Shown one piece after another: positions 16,113-26,369 of a stretch of 64,000 nucleotides of DNA. Location: contig NZ_BMZQ01000002.1 of the NCBI RefSeq assembly GCF_014652875.1, positions 124,001 through 188,000 of the forward strand, in the 5' to 3' direction. A program made the translations under genes and the position numbers. The stretch's first letter is position 1. The number at the start of each line of letters is the position of its first letter. The notes beneath the pieces were generated by a model that was not told where the DNA came from, searched no databases, and saw only the letters and a program-made list of their open reading frames with translations. Source of the stretch: Tianweitania populi (GTDB taxonomy: Bacteria; Pseudomonadota; Alphaproteobacteria; Rhizobiales; Rhizobiaceae).

Positions 16113-17585
16113 ATGACCAGCCAGATTATCCCGGTTGAACCCTTCGATTTCATCATCTTCGGCGCCACCGGCGACCTTGCCGAGCGCAAGCTGCTGCCGG
16201 CGCTGTTTCAGCGCCAGGTAGCCGGCCAGTTCCTTGATCCGAGCCGCATCATCGGTTCCTCGCGCACCAAGATGACAGATGAGGAGTATCGGGCTTACGC
16301 GCAGACGGCTCTAAAAGAGCATGTGTCGGCCAACGAGTTGACCGATGAAGCACTCCAGACGTTTCTTGGTCGCCTGTCTTACGTCGCGGCCGACGCCACC
16401 ACCGGTGAGGGCTTCGACCAGCTGAAGACGGTGATCGGCGACAACGACGTCATCCGCGTCTTTTATCTGGCCGTTGCGCCGGCCTTGTTCGGCGAAATCG
16501 CCAAGCAGGTGGCCGCGCATGACCTGATCACCGAACAAGCGCGCATCGTGATCGAAAAGCCGATCGGGCGCGATCTGGAATCGGCCAAGCTGCTGAACGA
16601 CACGATCGGCAGCGTGTTCAAGGAAAGCCAGATCTTCCGCATCGACCACTATCTCGGCAAGGAGACGGTGCAGAACCTGCTGGCGCTGCGCTTCGCCAAT
16701 GCGCTTTACGAGCCGCTTTGGAACAATGCGCATATCGACCATGTGCAGATCACGGTGGCCGAATCGGTCGGCCTGGAAGGCCGTGCGGGCTATTACGACA
16801 AGGCCGGCGCGCTGCGCGACATGGTGCAGAACCACATGCTGCAGCTGCTTTGCCTCGTTGCCATCGAAGCGCCGCCCTCGATCGACGCGGACTCCCTGCG
16901 CGACGAGAAGCTGAAAGTGCTGCGCTCGCTGCAGCGCATCAACGGGCAAACGGCCGGCAAGCTGACGGTGCGCGGCCAGTATCGCGCGGGCGCTTCCGCC
17001 GGCGGTCCGGTGAAGGGCTATCTGGATGAGCTCGGCAACGGCGAAAGCACGACCGAAACCTTCGTCGCCATCAAGGCCGAGATCTCCAATTGGCGCTGGG
17101 CCGGCGTGCCGTTTTATCTGCGCACGGGCAAGCGGCTGGCGGCACGGGTGTCGGAGATCGTCATCGAGTTCAAACCGATCCCCTATTCGATCTTCGGCGA
17201 AAGCGCCGGTCAGGTCGTGGCCAACAAGCTGGTGATCCGCTTGCAGCCGGATGAAGGCGTCAAGCAGTGGCTGATGATCAAGGATCCAGGCCCGGGCGGC
17301 ATGCGCTTGAAGCATGTGCCGCTCGACATGAGCTTCGCGGAAGCTTTCAACGTGCGCAATCCCGATGCTTATGAGCGGCTGATCATGGATGTGGTGCGCG
17401 GCAACCAGACGCTGTTCATGCGCCGCGACGAGGTCGAGGCGGCGTGGAACTGGATCGACCCGATCCTTCATTCCTGGAACGACAACAATCAGGAAGTGCA
17501 GGGTTACACCTCCGGCACCTGGGGCCCCTCCTCCGCCATCGCCCTGATCGAGCGCGACGGCCGCACCTGGCACGAAAGCGTCTGA
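16113..17585 (+). CDS. zwf: Glucose-6-phosphate 1-dehydrogenase
   Basis: This 490-residue cytoplasmic enzyme oxidises glucose 6-phosphate to 6-phosphogluconolactone, making NADPH. The Rossmann motif is FGATGDLAERK, the substrate/catalytic motif is RIDHYLGKE, and YLRTGKRL lies in the C-terminal beta+alpha domain. The length is usual for bacterial Zwf. The start is ATG 16113 (MTSQIIPVEPFDF); an in-frame TTG at 16089 is less likely. First gene of zwf-pgl-edd, with only 2 bases to pgl, so the three enzymes are co-transcribed. Confidence 0.96.
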   Translation: MTSQIIPVEPFDFIIFGATGDLAERKLLPALFQRQVAGQFLDPSRIIGSSRTKMTDEEYRAYAQTALKEHVSANELTDEALQTFLGRLSYVAADATTGEGFDQLKTVIGDNDVIRVFYLAVAPALFGEIAKQVAAHDLITEQARIVIEKPIGRDLESAKLLNDTIGSVFKESQIFRIDHYLGKETVQNLLALRFANALYEPLWNNAHIDHVQITVAESVGLEGRAGYYDKAGALRDMVQNHMLQLLCLVAIEAPPSIDADSLRDEKLKVLRSLQRINGQTAGKLTVRGQYRAGASAGGPVKGYLDELGNGESTTETFVAIKAEISNWRWAGVPFYLRTGKRLAARVSEIVIEFKPIPYSIFGESAGQVVANKLVIRLQPDEGVKQWLMIKDPGPGGMRLKHVPLDMSFAEAFNVRNPDAYERLIMDVVRGNQTLFMRRDEVEAAWNWIDPILHSWNDNNQEVQGYTSGTWGPSSAIALIERDGRTWHESV

Positions 17586-17587
17586 TC

Positions 17588-18304
17588 ATGATTGCCGATC
17601 CGCGCTGGCACCGTTTTGCAACGCCCGAACAGCTCGCGGATCGGTTCGCCGGCGACATGGCGGATTTCCTGAAAATCGCGATCAGCCAGCGCGGCCAGGC
17701 TCTGCTTGCCGTGTCGGGAGGCACTACGCCGGCAGCGTTCTTCCGCGCTCTTTCGACCCATGATCTTCCCTGGACGGATGTCACGGTCGTGCCGGTGGAT
17801 GAGCGGTTCGTGCCGACCACTTCAGAGCGGTCCAACGAGAAGCTGATCCGGCAAAACCTGCTGGTGAACAAGGCTGCAGCGGCGCGCTTCACGCCGCTTT
17901 ATCATGATGTGGCGGATATCAGTGACGCCGCAAAGCTGGCCGATCGCGCCGTGACAGACTTGCCGCTGCCCTTCGACGTGGTGGTGCTGGGCATGGGGGG
18001 CGATGGGCATACGGCATCGTTCTTCCCGGACTCGCCCGAACTGACGGGCGCCATCGACCCGGCGGCGAGCCACCATGTTCTGGCGGTCACCGCGCCGAGC
18101 GCGGACGAGCCGCGTTTGACGCTGACTTTGCCGGTGCTCCTTTCGGCGGGGCTGATCGCACTCCATATCGAGGGGGCCGAGAAACATAGCCTGCTCGAAA
18201 CTGTTCTGGCCGAACCACATCCACGCGAGAAGCCGATTGGCGCCGTGCTTCTTCATGCGGCCAAGCCGCTCGACATTTACTGGGCGCCCAAGAAAGGCGA
18301 ATAG
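17588..18304 (+). CDS. pgl: 6-phosphogluconolactonase
   Basis: This 238-residue cytoplasmic hydrolase opens 6-phosphogluconolactone to 6-phosphogluconate. It carries the DevB/SOL-type motifs [13 protein letters not shown] near the N-terminus, [10 protein letters not shown] in the centre, and [16 protein letters not shown]. It lies 2 bases after zwf and 2 bases before edd, a tight operon. The frame is open well upstream inside zwf, but ATG 17588 gives the normal family start. Confidence 0.93.
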   Translation: MIADPRWHRFATPEQLADRFAGDMADFLKIAISQRGQALLAVSGGTTPAAFFRALSTHDLPWTDVTVVPVDERFVPTTSERSNEKLIRQNLLVNKAAAARFTPLYHDVADISDAAKLADRAVTDLPLPFDVVVLGMGGDGHTASFFPDSPELTGAIDPAASHHVLAVTAPSADEPRLTLTLPVLLSAGLIALHIEGAEKHSLLETVLAEPHPREKPIGAVLLHAAKPLDIYWAPKKGE

Positions 18305-18306
18305 CC

Positions 18307-20133
18307 ATGACTGTCCGCAGTGACGTCGCAGCCATCACCGACCGCATTCGCGAACGTTCCAAGCCGACCCGCGAGCCCTATCTCGACCGCCTCGAAGCGG
18401 CTGCCGCGCGCGGCGTGCATCGCTCGGTTCTGTCCTGCGGCAACCTCGCCCATGGCTTTGCGGCCTGCGCGCCGAATACCAAGGCGGCCCTGTCGGGCGA
18501 CACGGTGCCGAACCTCGGCATCATCACCGCTTACAACGACATGCTGTCGGCGCATGCGCCTTACGAGACCTATCCGCAGTTGATCCGCAAGGCGGCGACC
18601 GAAGTCGGCGGCGTGGCGCAAGTGGCTGGCGGTGTTCCGGCCATGTGCGACGGCGTCACGCAAGGGCAGCCCGGCATGGAGCTGTCGCTGTTTTCGCGCG
18701 ACGTGATCGCGATGGCGGCCGGCATCGGCTTGTCGCACAACATGTTCGACGCTGCCGTTTATCTCGGGATCTGCGACAAGATCGTGCCCGGTCTGATGAT
18801 CGCGGCCATGACCTTCGGCCATCTGCCGGCCGTGTTCGTGCCTGCCGGTCCGATGCCGTCGGGCCTGCCCAATGACGAGAAGGCGAAGATCCGCCAGCTT
18901 TATGCCGAGGGCAAGGTCGGCCGCGCGGAACTGCTGGAAGCCGAGTCCAAGTCCTACCATAGCCCTGGCACCTGCACCTTCTATGGCACCGCGAACTCCA
19001 ACCAGATGATGATGGAGATCATGGGCCTGCATATTCCAGGCTCTTCCTTCATCAATCCGGGCACGCCCCTGCGCGATGCGATGACCCGCGAAGCCGCGCA
19101 GCGCGCGCTGGCGATCACGGCGCTCGGAAACGATTTCACGCCGGCCGGCAAGATGATCGACGAGCGCTCGATCGTGAACGCGATCGTCGGTTTGCATGCG
19201 ACCGGTGGCTCCACCAACCATACGATCCATCTGATCGCGATGGCGGGCGCGGCCGGTATCAAGCTGACCTGGCAGGACATTTCCGACCTGTCGGACACGG
19301 TGCCGCTGCTGGCGCGCGTTTACCCGAACGGTCTGGCCGACATCAACCACTTCCACGCGGCGGGTGGCATGGGCTTCCTGATCCGCGAATTGCTGGATGC
19401 CGGCTATCTGCATGAAGATGTCCGCACAGTGTGGGGCGACGGTTTGCGCTCCTACACGATCGAGCCGAAGCTGAATAACGACGGCACCGTGTCGCGTGAA
19501 CCGGCACCGGCTGTCAGCGGCGACGAAAAGGTGCTGACCACCGCGCCGAAGCCGTTCCAGGCGACTGGGGGTCTAAAGGTCCTGACCGGCAATTTTGGCC
19601 ATGCCATCATCAAGACTTCGGCCGTGAAGCCGGAAAAGCGCATCGTGGAAGCACCCGCGATCGTGTTCGACAGCCAGGAAGGCCTGAACCAGGCGTTCAA
19701 GAATGGCGAGCTCGATCGCGACTTCGTGGCCGTCGTGCGCTTTCAGGGTCCGAAGGCCAACGGCATGCCGGAACTGCACCGGCTGACAACCGTGCTCGGC
19801 GTGCTGCAGGATCGCGGCCGTCATGTCGCGCTGGTCACCGATGGGCGCATGTCGGGCGCATCCGGCAAAGTGCCGGCGGCTATTCACGTGACGCCGGAAG
19901 CGCTGGATGGCGGCGCAATCGGCCGCATCCAGAATGGAGATATTGTCCGTCTCGACGGCGAGGCTGGTACGCTGGAAGTTCTGGTTACGGCCGAGGAACT
20001 GGCTGCGCGGCCGATCGTGGTGCCGGATCTCAGCGCCAACAGTTTCGGCATGGGCCGTGAACTGTTCGCAGGCTTCCGCCAGCTCGCTCTGCGAGCCGAC
20101 GAAGGGGCATCGAGCTTCGGCGTCGCCGCCTGA
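18307..20133 (+). CDS. edd: Phosphogluconate dehydratase
   Basis: This 608-residue cytoplasmic enzyme dehydrates 6-phosphogluconate to KDPG in the Entner-Doudoroff pathway. It belongs to the IlvD/Edd family of Fe-S dehydratases. The segments [35 protein letters not shown] and [13 protein letters not shown] contain the cluster-ligating cysteines, and [15 protein letters not shown] is near the C-terminus. Full-length. The KDPG aldolase gene eda, often next to edd, is not present in this window, as in several rhizobia where it is unlinked. Confidence 0.96.
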   Translation: MTVRSDVAAITDRIRERSKPTREPYLDRLEAAAARGVHRSVLSCGNLAHGFAACAPNTKAALSGDTVPNLGIITAYNDMLSAHAPYETYPQLIRKAATEVGGVAQVAGGVPAMCDGVTQGQPGMELSLFSRDVIAMAAGIGLSHNMFDAAVYLGICDKIVPGLMIAAMTFGHLPAVFVPAGPMPSGLPNDEKAKIRQLYAEGKVGRAELLEAESKSYHSPGTCTFYGTANSNQMMMEIMGLHIPGSSFINPGTPLRDAMTREAAQRALAITALGNDFTPAGKMIDERSIVNAIVGLHATGGSTNHTIHLIAMAGAAGIKLTWQDISDLSDTVPLLARVYPNGLADINHFHAAGGMGFLIRELLDAGYLHEDVRTVWGDGLRSYTIEPKLNNDGTVSREPAPAVSGDEKVLTTAPKPFQATGGLKVLTGNFGHAIIKTSAVKPEKRIVEAPAIVFDSQEGLNQAFKNGELDRDFVAVVRFQGPKANGMPELHRLTTVLGVLQDRGRHVALVTDGRMSGASGKVPAAIHVTPEALDGGAIGRIQNGDIVRLDGEAGTLEVLVTAEELAARPIVVPDLSANSFGMGRELFAGFRQLALRADEGASSFGVAA

Positions 20134-20142
20134 GAAAGAAGC

Positions 20143-20958
20143 CTAGTCGCGCAGCTCGATGCTGCGCTTCTTGGCGGCGTCGACGGCTTCCACCAGCAGC
20201 GTCTTCAACCGGTCGCCACCCATCAGCACGTCGAGTGCGGCGGCCGTTGTTCCCTTCGGGCTGGTGACGTTCTCGCGCAGCTTGCCCGGCTCTTCCTCAC
20301 TGTCGGCAGCCAGTGCGCCTGCGCCGTAGACCGTCTGCATGGCGAGCAGCTTGGCGACGTCGGATGGCAGGCCAGCTGTTTCAGCGGCGGCGGTCAAGGC
20401 TTCGATGAAGTGGAAGATATAGGCGGGACCGGACCCCGAAACGGCCGTCACCGCGTCCATCAACTCTTCGGTTTCGATCGTCGCGACCGCTCCATTTGCC
20501 GAAAGCAGATCGCGCACAAAGCTGTCCTGCTCGTCCGTAACATTGGCGTTTGAAAACAGCACCAGCATGCCCTTGCCGATCGCCGCCGGCGTGTTCGGCA
20601 TGCAGCGGATAACCGCCGCGTCTGACCCAAGCAGGTCTTCAAACACCGCGATCGGCGTGCCGGCGGCGATGCTGAGAGCGGCTGCACCCGCTTCCACAAA
20701 GTGCTTATAGGCTGGCACCACATCTTTCATGACCTGCGGCTTCACCGCGAAGATCACCAGCTTGGGTTGGCAATCCGCGGGGATATCAGATGCGTCGGCA
20801 TGAACGGACACACCCAGCGCCTGGGCACGGGTACGAAGGCTTTCGTTGGGTTCGACAACCGCAACGCGCGCGGCCGGGATGCGGCCGGCCTTCACCCAGC
20901 CCGCAAGCATCGCGTAGCCCATATTGCCGCAACCGGCGAGGATGAGGTCGATCGACAT
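20143..20958 (-). CDS. proC: Pyrroline-5-carboxylate reductase
   Basis: This 271-residue cytoplasmic enzyme makes L-proline from pyrroline-5-carboxylate with NADPH. Visible are the Rossmann motif LAGCGNMGYAML at the N-terminus, AGTPIAVFEDLLG in the middle and the family signature region SGSGPAYIFHFIEALT. GGGAG precedes the ATG at 20958; the longer open frame to 21012 adds a non-conserved extension. It is convergent with edd (9 bases between stops). Confidence 0.93.
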   Translation of the reverse strand: MSIDLILAGCGNMGYAMLAGWVKAGRIPAARVAVVEPNESLRTRAQALGVSVHADASDIPADCQPKLVIFAVKPQVMKDVVPAYKHFVEAGAAALSIAAGTPIAVFEDLLGSDAAVIRCMPNTPAAIGKGMLVLFSNANVTDEQDSFVRDLLSANGAVATIETEELMDAVTAVSGSGPAYIFHFIEALTAAAETAGLPSDVAKLLAMQTVYGAGALAADSEEEPGKLRENVTSPKGTTAAALDVLMGGDRLKTLLVEAVDAAKKRSIELRD

Positions 20959-21008
20959 CGCAAGAACTCCCATTGTTTCAGCGGCAATAACCGCCGCGCG
21001 GCTTCGTG

Positions 21009-22328
21009 TCACGCCTTCACGGGAAACCGCGCCGTCATCCGCAGGCCCAGCACGCCGAACACGAAGAGCAGCCAGACCGGATCGGCGCGGCGGAAGAAGA
21101 AGCTTTCCAGGAAGGCGTTCAGGCAGGTGAACAGAACGATCATCATGAAGAGGTCCGCGAGCAGCACGTTCTCCCGCTTCAAGGGCGTGCGGACAAAATC
21201 GCGCGCTGGTGCCAGCACGAAGGCAGTGATTGCGATCAGCATCCCTGGCACCCCGATCGACAGCGCGACATCGATGTAACCGTTATGGCCGTGCACGATC
21301 GAGCTGAGGTCCCAAGCGCGATCGAAGGGCTGAAGCTGATCGGACACGATGCGCGTCGTCCAGAAGCTCTCCAGGCCATAGCCGCTCCAAGGACGCGCTG
21401 CGATCATCTGGCCGGCGAACTCCCAGATCGTGGTGCGGCCGGTATAGGTCAGATCGGGGAAGACTTGCTGCATCAGCACCTTCACCGGCTCGATGAAGAC
21501 CATGCCGAGCGTTAGCAGCGCTGCGGCCACAACCGATCCCACAAGGATCGCCGGCGTCAGCCCTCGCAGGCCGAACAGCGTCGGCCCTGCAACACACAGG
21601 ATCGCCACGGGCGCGAGGCCTGTCGTGGTCTTGGAGTCGGTCTTGAACAGGAAGAAGAAGGCGGTCACGAACAGGATCGCTCCAGCTGCCTGCCAGCCGC
21701 GCCGGAACAGGTAGATGCCTGCAAAGCTCAGGCAGGCCATCACCGGCCCGGCAATGTTCTTATGCGCATAGAGGCCACGCCACGAACCGGCATTCCGCGG
21801 CTCGAAATTGTCCAAGGGCGTGACCGCGATGTCTGGATAGATCACCAGGCCGACATAGCAGTAAGCGACGACGCCAAGGCTGACCCAGGCCAGAACCCGG
21901 GAAAACGCATCGGCCCCGCGCGGCAGGGTCAGTACGGCCGCTATGCCGAGAATGCCTACGATCGTAAACAACACGGCGCGCAGCGCTTGCCCGGTATCGA
22001 GCGCGTTGGACACCGAGACAAACAGCAGCGCGATAAGGATCAGCCACCAGGGGCTGAGCAGCGCCGAAGCGACGCGGCGATCCACAAAGCAGAACAGCCC
22101 GAATAGCGCGCCGATCGCCACACAGCCATAGCCGACCTGATTGACGAGATCGCCGCCGACTTCCGCCTGTCCGGCAGGCGTAAACGGGCGGAAAGACACC
22201 AGCAGCGCGGCAAAGATCGCCATGGCCAGAAGCATGGCGACCCGATGCGGGGGGAAGGCGTGGATGATCTCGTCGCGAATCGTCGCGAAATCGCGATCAG
22301 TTCTTTTCAGGCTGGCGATATTGCTCAT
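21009..22328 (-). CDS. O-antigen ligase / polysaccharide polymerase family (Wzy/WaaL-like)
   Basis: This 439-residue integral-membrane protein has about ten to twelve hydrophobic helices and a large periplasmic loop that includes RTTIWEFAGQMIAARPWSG and the conserved HGHNGYIDVALS motif, both typical of the Wzy_C/WaaL superfamily. Members either polymerise repeat units or ligate a glycan to a lipid acceptor. With the adjacent glycosyltransferases and flippase, a polymerase role for a surface polysaccharide is plausible, but ligase cannot be excluded. It overlaps the end of the GT2 gene by 32 bases, so the two are coupled; the start at ATG 22328 is the likeliest. Confidence 0.82.
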   Translation of the reverse strand: MSNIASLKRTDRDFATIRDEIIHAFPPHRVAMLLAMAIFAALLVSFRPFTPAGQAEVGGDLVNQVGYGCVAIGALFGLFCFVDRRVASALLSPWWLILIALLFVSVSNALDTGQALRAVLFTIVGILGIAAVLTLPRGADAFSRVLAWVSLGVVAYCYVGLVIYPDIAVTPLDNFEPRNAGSWRGLYAHKNIAGPVMACLSFAGIYLFRRGWQAAGAILFVTAFFFLFKTDSKTTTGLAPVAILCVAGPTLFGLRGLTPAILVGSVVAAALLTLGMVFIEPVKVLMQQVFPDLTYTGRTTIWEFAGQMIAARPWSGYGLESFWTTRIVSDQLQPFDRAWDLSSIVHGHNGYIDVALSIGVPGMLIAITAFVLAPARDFVRTPLKRENVLLADLFMMIVLFTCLNAFLESFFFRRADPVWLLFVFGVLGLRMTARFPVKA

Positions 22329-23289
22329 TCTGATAGCCAAAGTGAGCCAAGATCCGGCCGAGAGCAATGTAAAGCCTGTATTGGCCTGTGACGATGGATC
22401 CTTTCGCTACATCACGCGCGGCCCGAAACGGAGCCAAGCCTAGCAATGCTGCGCTTTTCATGAAGGTTCTGATGCCACCGAACGGCTCTTCGGCGCGCTG
22501 GCGCTTTTCCACCAGGGTCGAGATCACGCCGTTGCGCAAGGAGCGGGCGCGGATCCAGTCGGCCTGTAAACGGCGTTCGGGCACGGTTTCATAAACGCAG
22601 GCTTCCTCGCACCAGGCGAGCTTGAAGCCCATGGCCGTGCAGCGGCTCACCAGATCGATATCGCCGCCGCCAAGAAAGTTGAAGCGCGGATCGAAGAAAG
22701 GCTGATCGAGCGCCTTCAGCACCTGCTTGCCGATCAACAGGTTGCCCGAGGAATAAAGCACCCGCACCGGGCCGCTTTTGTGATGCGCCGGCTTGAAAAC
22801 TGGATGGTGTTCGAAGCGGTTCTTGCCGGGATTGGCGAAAACCGGGCGCTGAGGACCACCGACGAGATCGGCACTATAGCGATCGGCCGCCGCAATCATG
22901 AGCTCGATCCATTGGACATCGGCGACTTCATCATCGTCGATGATCAGAACATGGCGGAAGTCGGGGTAGTGTTGAAGCGCGGTCTGGAGGCCGGCATTAT
23001 AGGCTGAGCAATTACCGCGCTCATGCGCGATCACAACCATGCCCTGCATTTCGCCACCCTCGAACAAGGGGGCGGCAACGGCAGCTCCCTCGCGGTCTTC
23101 CGCTTCGTTTTCCATGACGATCACGGCAAAGCGGCGCACGGTTTGCTGGGCTTGCAGAGAGTGCAGCGTTTTCAGGAGATGGTCGGGGCGGCGAAAGGTC
23201 GGGCAGATCACGACGGCTTCGATGCCGGCAACGGGATGGGGCGAGCGCGCAACGAGCGAGATACCAGGCAGGATTTCGGATTCGTTCAT
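22297..23289 (-). CDS. Glycosyltransferase family 2
   Basis: This 330-residue GT-A-fold enzyme has the nucleotide-binding start AVVICPTFRRPDHLLKTL, the metal-binding acidic motif in HVLIIDDDEVAD, and the acceptor loop NFLGGGDIDLVSRC. It probably adds a sugar to a lipid-linked intermediate at the inner membrane; donor and acceptor are unknown. A weakly hydrophobic C-terminus (SIVTGQYRLYIALGRILAHFG) could give membrane contact. It is first in a two-gene leftward unit with the polymerase/ligase gene and divergent from the GT4 gene, with 226 bases between. Confidence 0.85.
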   Translation of the reverse strand: MNESEILPGISLVARSPHPVAGIEAVVICPTFRRPDHLLKTLHSLQAQQTVRRFAVIVMENEAEDREGAAVAAPLFEGGEMQGMVVIAHERGNCSAYNAGLQTALQHYPDFRHVLIIDDDEVADVQWIELMIAAADRYSADLVGGPQRPVFANPGKNRFEHHPVFKPAHHKSGPVRVLYSSGNLLIGKQVLKALDQPFFDPRFNFLGGGDIDLVSRCTAMGFKLAWCEEACVYETVPERRLQADWIRARSLRNGVISTLVEKRQRAEEPFGGIRTFMKSAALLGLAPFRAARDVAKGSIVTGQYRLYIALGRILAHFGYQNEQYRQPEKN

Positions 23290-23515
23290 GAAGCCAACTC
23301 CTTCCCGCCACCTGGCAGGCGCCCTTTTACGGTCGAACCAACGGCGGCAAAATCCTCCTCGGCTGCATGCCCGACTTGCCTTGAGGAACCGTTAAAGAGT
23401 TGGCCACGCAAATCTGGCAAAGAAGAGAGCTGGGGGCTTGGCAAGCTTCTTGCTGCGATGGTTTAAGCAAGCATTCACTGCCCCAAAATAGGACGGTGGA
23501 AACAGGACGAGTGGA

Positions 23516-24691
23516 ATGCATCTGGCCTTCGTGACGTCTCTCGTTCCCGATGGAACATTGACCACCGGCTACGAGATCGCGAATGCCGCGATTATCGATG
23601 GCCTGCGTCGCGCGGGCGTCCAAGTCAGCGTGGTGGGTTTTACCTGGCCGGGCAAACAGCCGATCGATCCTGAGAATACCGTGGTTCTCGGTTCCGTTGA
23701 CGTGCAGACGCATACCGCATCCGCCGGCCAGCGCCTGCTATGGCTTGGCCGCGCCTTGGCGGAAGGGCAGACCTTTTCTTCCGTGAAGCTGCGGCACACC
23801 GGCGAGGTGCGCATACGTAAGGCGCTGCAAACGCTGGAACCGTTCGATGGCTATGTGCTGAACGGCGTGACGCTGGCCGGCGCCTATCCTGACCTGTTTC
23901 GAAACAAGCCATCGATCTTCGTGGCGCATAATGTCGAGCATCAATCCGCGGCTGAGAATGCGGTGGCGGCTCGCTCCCTCGTCGAGCGACTGCTTTACAC
24001 CCGCGAAGCGCGCCTGCTGAAACAGCTTGAAGCCAAGCTCTGCAAACAGGCCGACTTTGTGTTCACGCTGGCGGAAGAAGACCGCGTGCCGCTGGGCATA
24101 GCCGATGACCGCCGGTCCGCCACCCTGCCGCTGACGACACGTGCAACAGCCTTCTTGCCGCTATCCTCACGCCAGCCCGCTTATGATCTGGCGTTGATCG
24201 GCACGTGGACATGGCAGCCGAACAGGATCGGCCTGGACTGGTTCCTCGAACAGGTCGTGCCGCAACTGCCTCATTCTATGCAGATCAAGATCGCGGGCCG
24301 AGCGCCCGCAGGCCTGCGCTCGGATCATCCGGGTGTGGAATTCGTCGGCAGGGTCGAGGACGCAACGGCTTTTGTGCGCGGCGCCAAGGTGATCCCGCTG
24401 ATCAGCCAGGCAGGCAGCGGCGTGCAGCTGAAAACGATCGAGACCTTCGAACTGGGTATGCCTGCGGTGGCGACCCGCTCCTCGCTGCGCGGCATCGCGG
24501 ATGTGCCTGAAAATTGCACGGTCGCGGATGATCCAGCAGCGTTCGCGCTCGCCCTCACCCACGCGGCTCGCTTGCGATTGGTCGACGGCGATGGGCGCGC
24601 CTTTCATGCTGCGCAGATCAAGGCGATGGACCGGCAGATCAGCCGCGGCCTTGCTGCTTTGCCAAGGTCCATGCAGAGGCATGCAGCGTGA
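23516..24691 (+). CDS. Glycosyltransferase, GT4-like (GT-B fold)
   Basis: This 391-residue protein has an N-terminal glycan-binding half beginning MHLAFVTSLVPDG and a C-terminal donor-binding half with YDLALIGTWTWQPNRIGLDWF, GRAPAGL and the late motif VIPLISQAGSGVQLKTIE followed by GMPAVAT. This is the pattern of retaining GT4 enzymes of polysaccharide assembly. AGGACGAG stands before the ATG. It overlaps the WecG/TagA-family gene by 4 bases (GTGA), so the two are coupled, and heads a rightward operon of three genes. Confidence 0.85.
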   Translation: MHLAFVTSLVPDGTLTTGYEIANAAIIDGLRRAGVQVSVVGFTWPGKQPIDPENTVVLGSVDVQTHTASAGQRLLWLGRALAEGQTFSSVKLRHTGEVRIRKALQTLEPFDGYVLNGVTLAGAYPDLFRNKPSIFVAHNVEHQSAAENAVAARSLVERLLYTREARLLKQLEAKLCKQADFVFTLAEEDRVPLGIADDRRSATLPLTTRATAFLPLSSRQPAYDLALIGTWTWQPNRIGLDWFLEQVVPQLPHSMQIKIAGRAPAGLRSDHPGVEFVGRVEDATAFVRGAKVIPLISQAGSGVQLKTIETFELGMPAVATRSSLRGIADVPENCTVADDPAAFALALTHAARLRLVDGDGRAFHAAQIKAMDRQISRGLAALPRSMQRHAA

Positions 24692-25464
24692 CGGTGCATT
24701 CCCTTCCGGCCGTTCCAGCCATGCCGACGCGCGATATTCTCGGCACTCCGGTCGCGGCGCTTGGATGGCAGGAAGCGATTGACCTGCTCAATGAGGCCGT
24801 GGAGCAGAAGCGCTTCACGCGCATCGGCTTCATGAATGCGCATAATGCCAATCTGACCGTCCACCATCCGCGCTACGCGAAGGTCCTCAAGGACTTCATC
24901 GTTTTGCCGGACGGGATTGGCGTGGATATCGCCTCATCCATGCTCTACGGTTCCGCTTTCCCTGCCAATCTCAATGGCACGGACTTCGTGCCGGAATGGC
25001 TCGCGACAACCAAGACGCCGCTGACCGTTGCCCTGTTGGGTGCAAAGCGCAACAGCGTCGAACGCGCTCGATCCTACTTTGAGCAGCGTGCGCCCCAGCA
25101 TCGATTCGTGCTCATCCACGACGGCTTTTTCGACGAAGAGCGGGAAAAGGGCATTCTGACCGAACTCATCGCGCTCAAGCCGGACGTGCTGATCGTGGCG
25201 ATGGGTGTGCCGCGCCAGGAGCTTTGGATCGCCGACCATATTACGCTGGAGCATTGCATCCTCCCGATCGGGGTGGGCGCCTTGTTTGATCTCCTCAGTG
25301 GAACGGTGCCGCGTGCGCCGCCGGCAATCCGCAACCTGCGCATGGAATGGGTGTACCGATTGGCGGTCGAGCCGCGCCGCCTGTTCCGCCGCTATGTTCT
25401 GGGTGTTCCTGCTTTCCTTTGGCGCGTAATGCGGCAACGCCGGCCGCTTGGTGGGCGCGCTTGA
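24688..25464 (+). CDS. WecG/TagA/CpsF-family glycosyltransferase
   Basis: This 258-residue GT26-type enzyme shows the family marks MNAHNANLTVHHPRY, LPDGIGVDIASSM, MGVPRQELWI and GVGALFDLLSGTVPRAPP. Relatives transfer ManNAc-uronic acid, glucose or similar sugars to undecaprenyl-PP-linked acceptors in enterobacterial common antigen, teichoic acid linkage units and capsules. The C-terminal amphipathic tail (MEWVYRLAVEPRRLFRRYV) is the typical membrane-targeting element. The first codon is likely GTG 24688 overlapping the upstream stop; ATG 24721 is an alternative. Confidence 0.88.
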   Translation: MTVHSLPAVPAMPTRDILGTPVAALGWQEAIDLLNEAVEQKRFTRIGFMNAHNANLTVHHPRYAKVLKDFIVLPDGIGVDIASSMLYGSAFPANLNGTDFVPEWLATTKTPLTVALLGAKRNSVERARSYFEQRAPQHRFVLIHDGFFDEEREKGILTELIALKPDVLIVAMGVPRQELWIADHITLEHCILPIGVGALFDLLSGTVPRAPPAIRNLRMEWVYRLAVEPRRLFRRYVLGVPAFLWRVMRQRRPLGGRA

Positions 25465-26369
25465 TCAACCCGCCCCGCATCGTGGGCGATGCAGCGTCTG
25501 CTCACAGCGCTGCGATCGTGACGGCCAGCTACGGGCCGGATTTCGAGCGCTGCCGTCTTCTATGCGAGACGATCGACGCGCATGTCACGGGTATGGCGCA
25601 TCATTACATTCTGGTTGCGCATCATGACGTCCAGCTGTTCCGGCAGTTGGAAGGTCCGCGCCGCACCGTCGTTGACGAGCGCGATCTCTTGCCCTCCTGG
25701 CTGCATGCGCTGCCCGACCCCACCAGCCTCTTCACCCGGCGCATCTGGCTGAGCACCCGCACCATGCCGCTGCGGGGCTGGCATGTGCAGCAGCTTCGCC
25801 GCATCGCCCTGCACGCGAAGATCGATGAAGACGCGCTGATCTATGTGGATTCCGATGTCGCCTTCATCAAAGCGTTCGATTGCCGGACGATGTGGCGCGA
25901 CGACAAGCTCCAGCTGTTTCGCCGCGAAAACGGTCTGGCTGAAAACACGCGGAAAGAACATTCTCGCTGGTCTTCCAACGCTGCCCTGGCGCTTGGCATC
26001 GAGCCGCCCATCTCATCGCCGCACGATTACATCGTCACGCTGATCGCATGGCGCAGGCAGAGTATCCGGGCGATATGCGAGCGGATCGAAGCGGTGCATG
26101 GCCGCCATTGGGTCGAGGTGCTTGGCTTGCAGCGGCAATTCTCGGAATGCACGATCTATGGCCGCTATGTCGACGAGATCGAGGGTCTCGAGCACCATTA
26201 TCATAGCGACCGCGAGCTGTGCCGCGTGTACTGGTCAGGTCCGGAACTTTCGGCGGGTGGCTTGCAGGCCTTTGTGAGCGGCATGGCCACGGATCAGGTG
26301 GCGATCGGCATCCAGTCTTTCACCGGCACCGACATCAACCAGATCCGCGCAACACTGGAGCTGGCTTAA
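25461..26369 (+). CDS. DUF6492-family protein, putative glycan-assembly protein
   Basis: The protein is about 302 residues, soluble, without a signal peptide. It resembles the DUF6492 group found in polysaccharide clusters: AIVTASYGPDFERCRLLCETI at the start (a GT-A-like beta-alpha unit), and DALIYVDSDVAFIKAFD, an acidic DSD motif like that of nucleotide-sugar enzymes. A role as glycosyltransferase is plausible but unproven. No ATG fits: a TTG at 25461 overlaps the upstream stop (TTGA) and a GTG lies at 25482; both give a similar product. The 3' end overlaps the convergent flippase gene by 4 bases. Confidence 0.7.
   Translation: MINPPRIVGDAASAHSAAIVTASYGPDFERCRLLCETIDAHVTGMAHHYILVAHHDVQLFRQLEGPRRTVVDERDLLPSWLHALPDPTSLFTRRIWLSTRTMPLRGWHVQQLRRIALHAKIDEDALIYVDSDVAFIKAFDCRTMWRDDKLQLFRRENGLAENTRKEHSRWSSNAALALGIEPPISSPHDYIVTLIAWRRQSIRAICERIEAVHGRHWVEVLGLQRQFSECTIYGRYVDEIEGLEHHYHSDRELCRVYWSGPELSAGGLQAFVSGMATDQVAIGIQSFTGTDINQIRATLELA

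Noticed and set aside
18277-19413. Minus-strand ORF of 378 codons over edd
   Set aside because: Antisense shadow with histidine- and arginine-rich composition.
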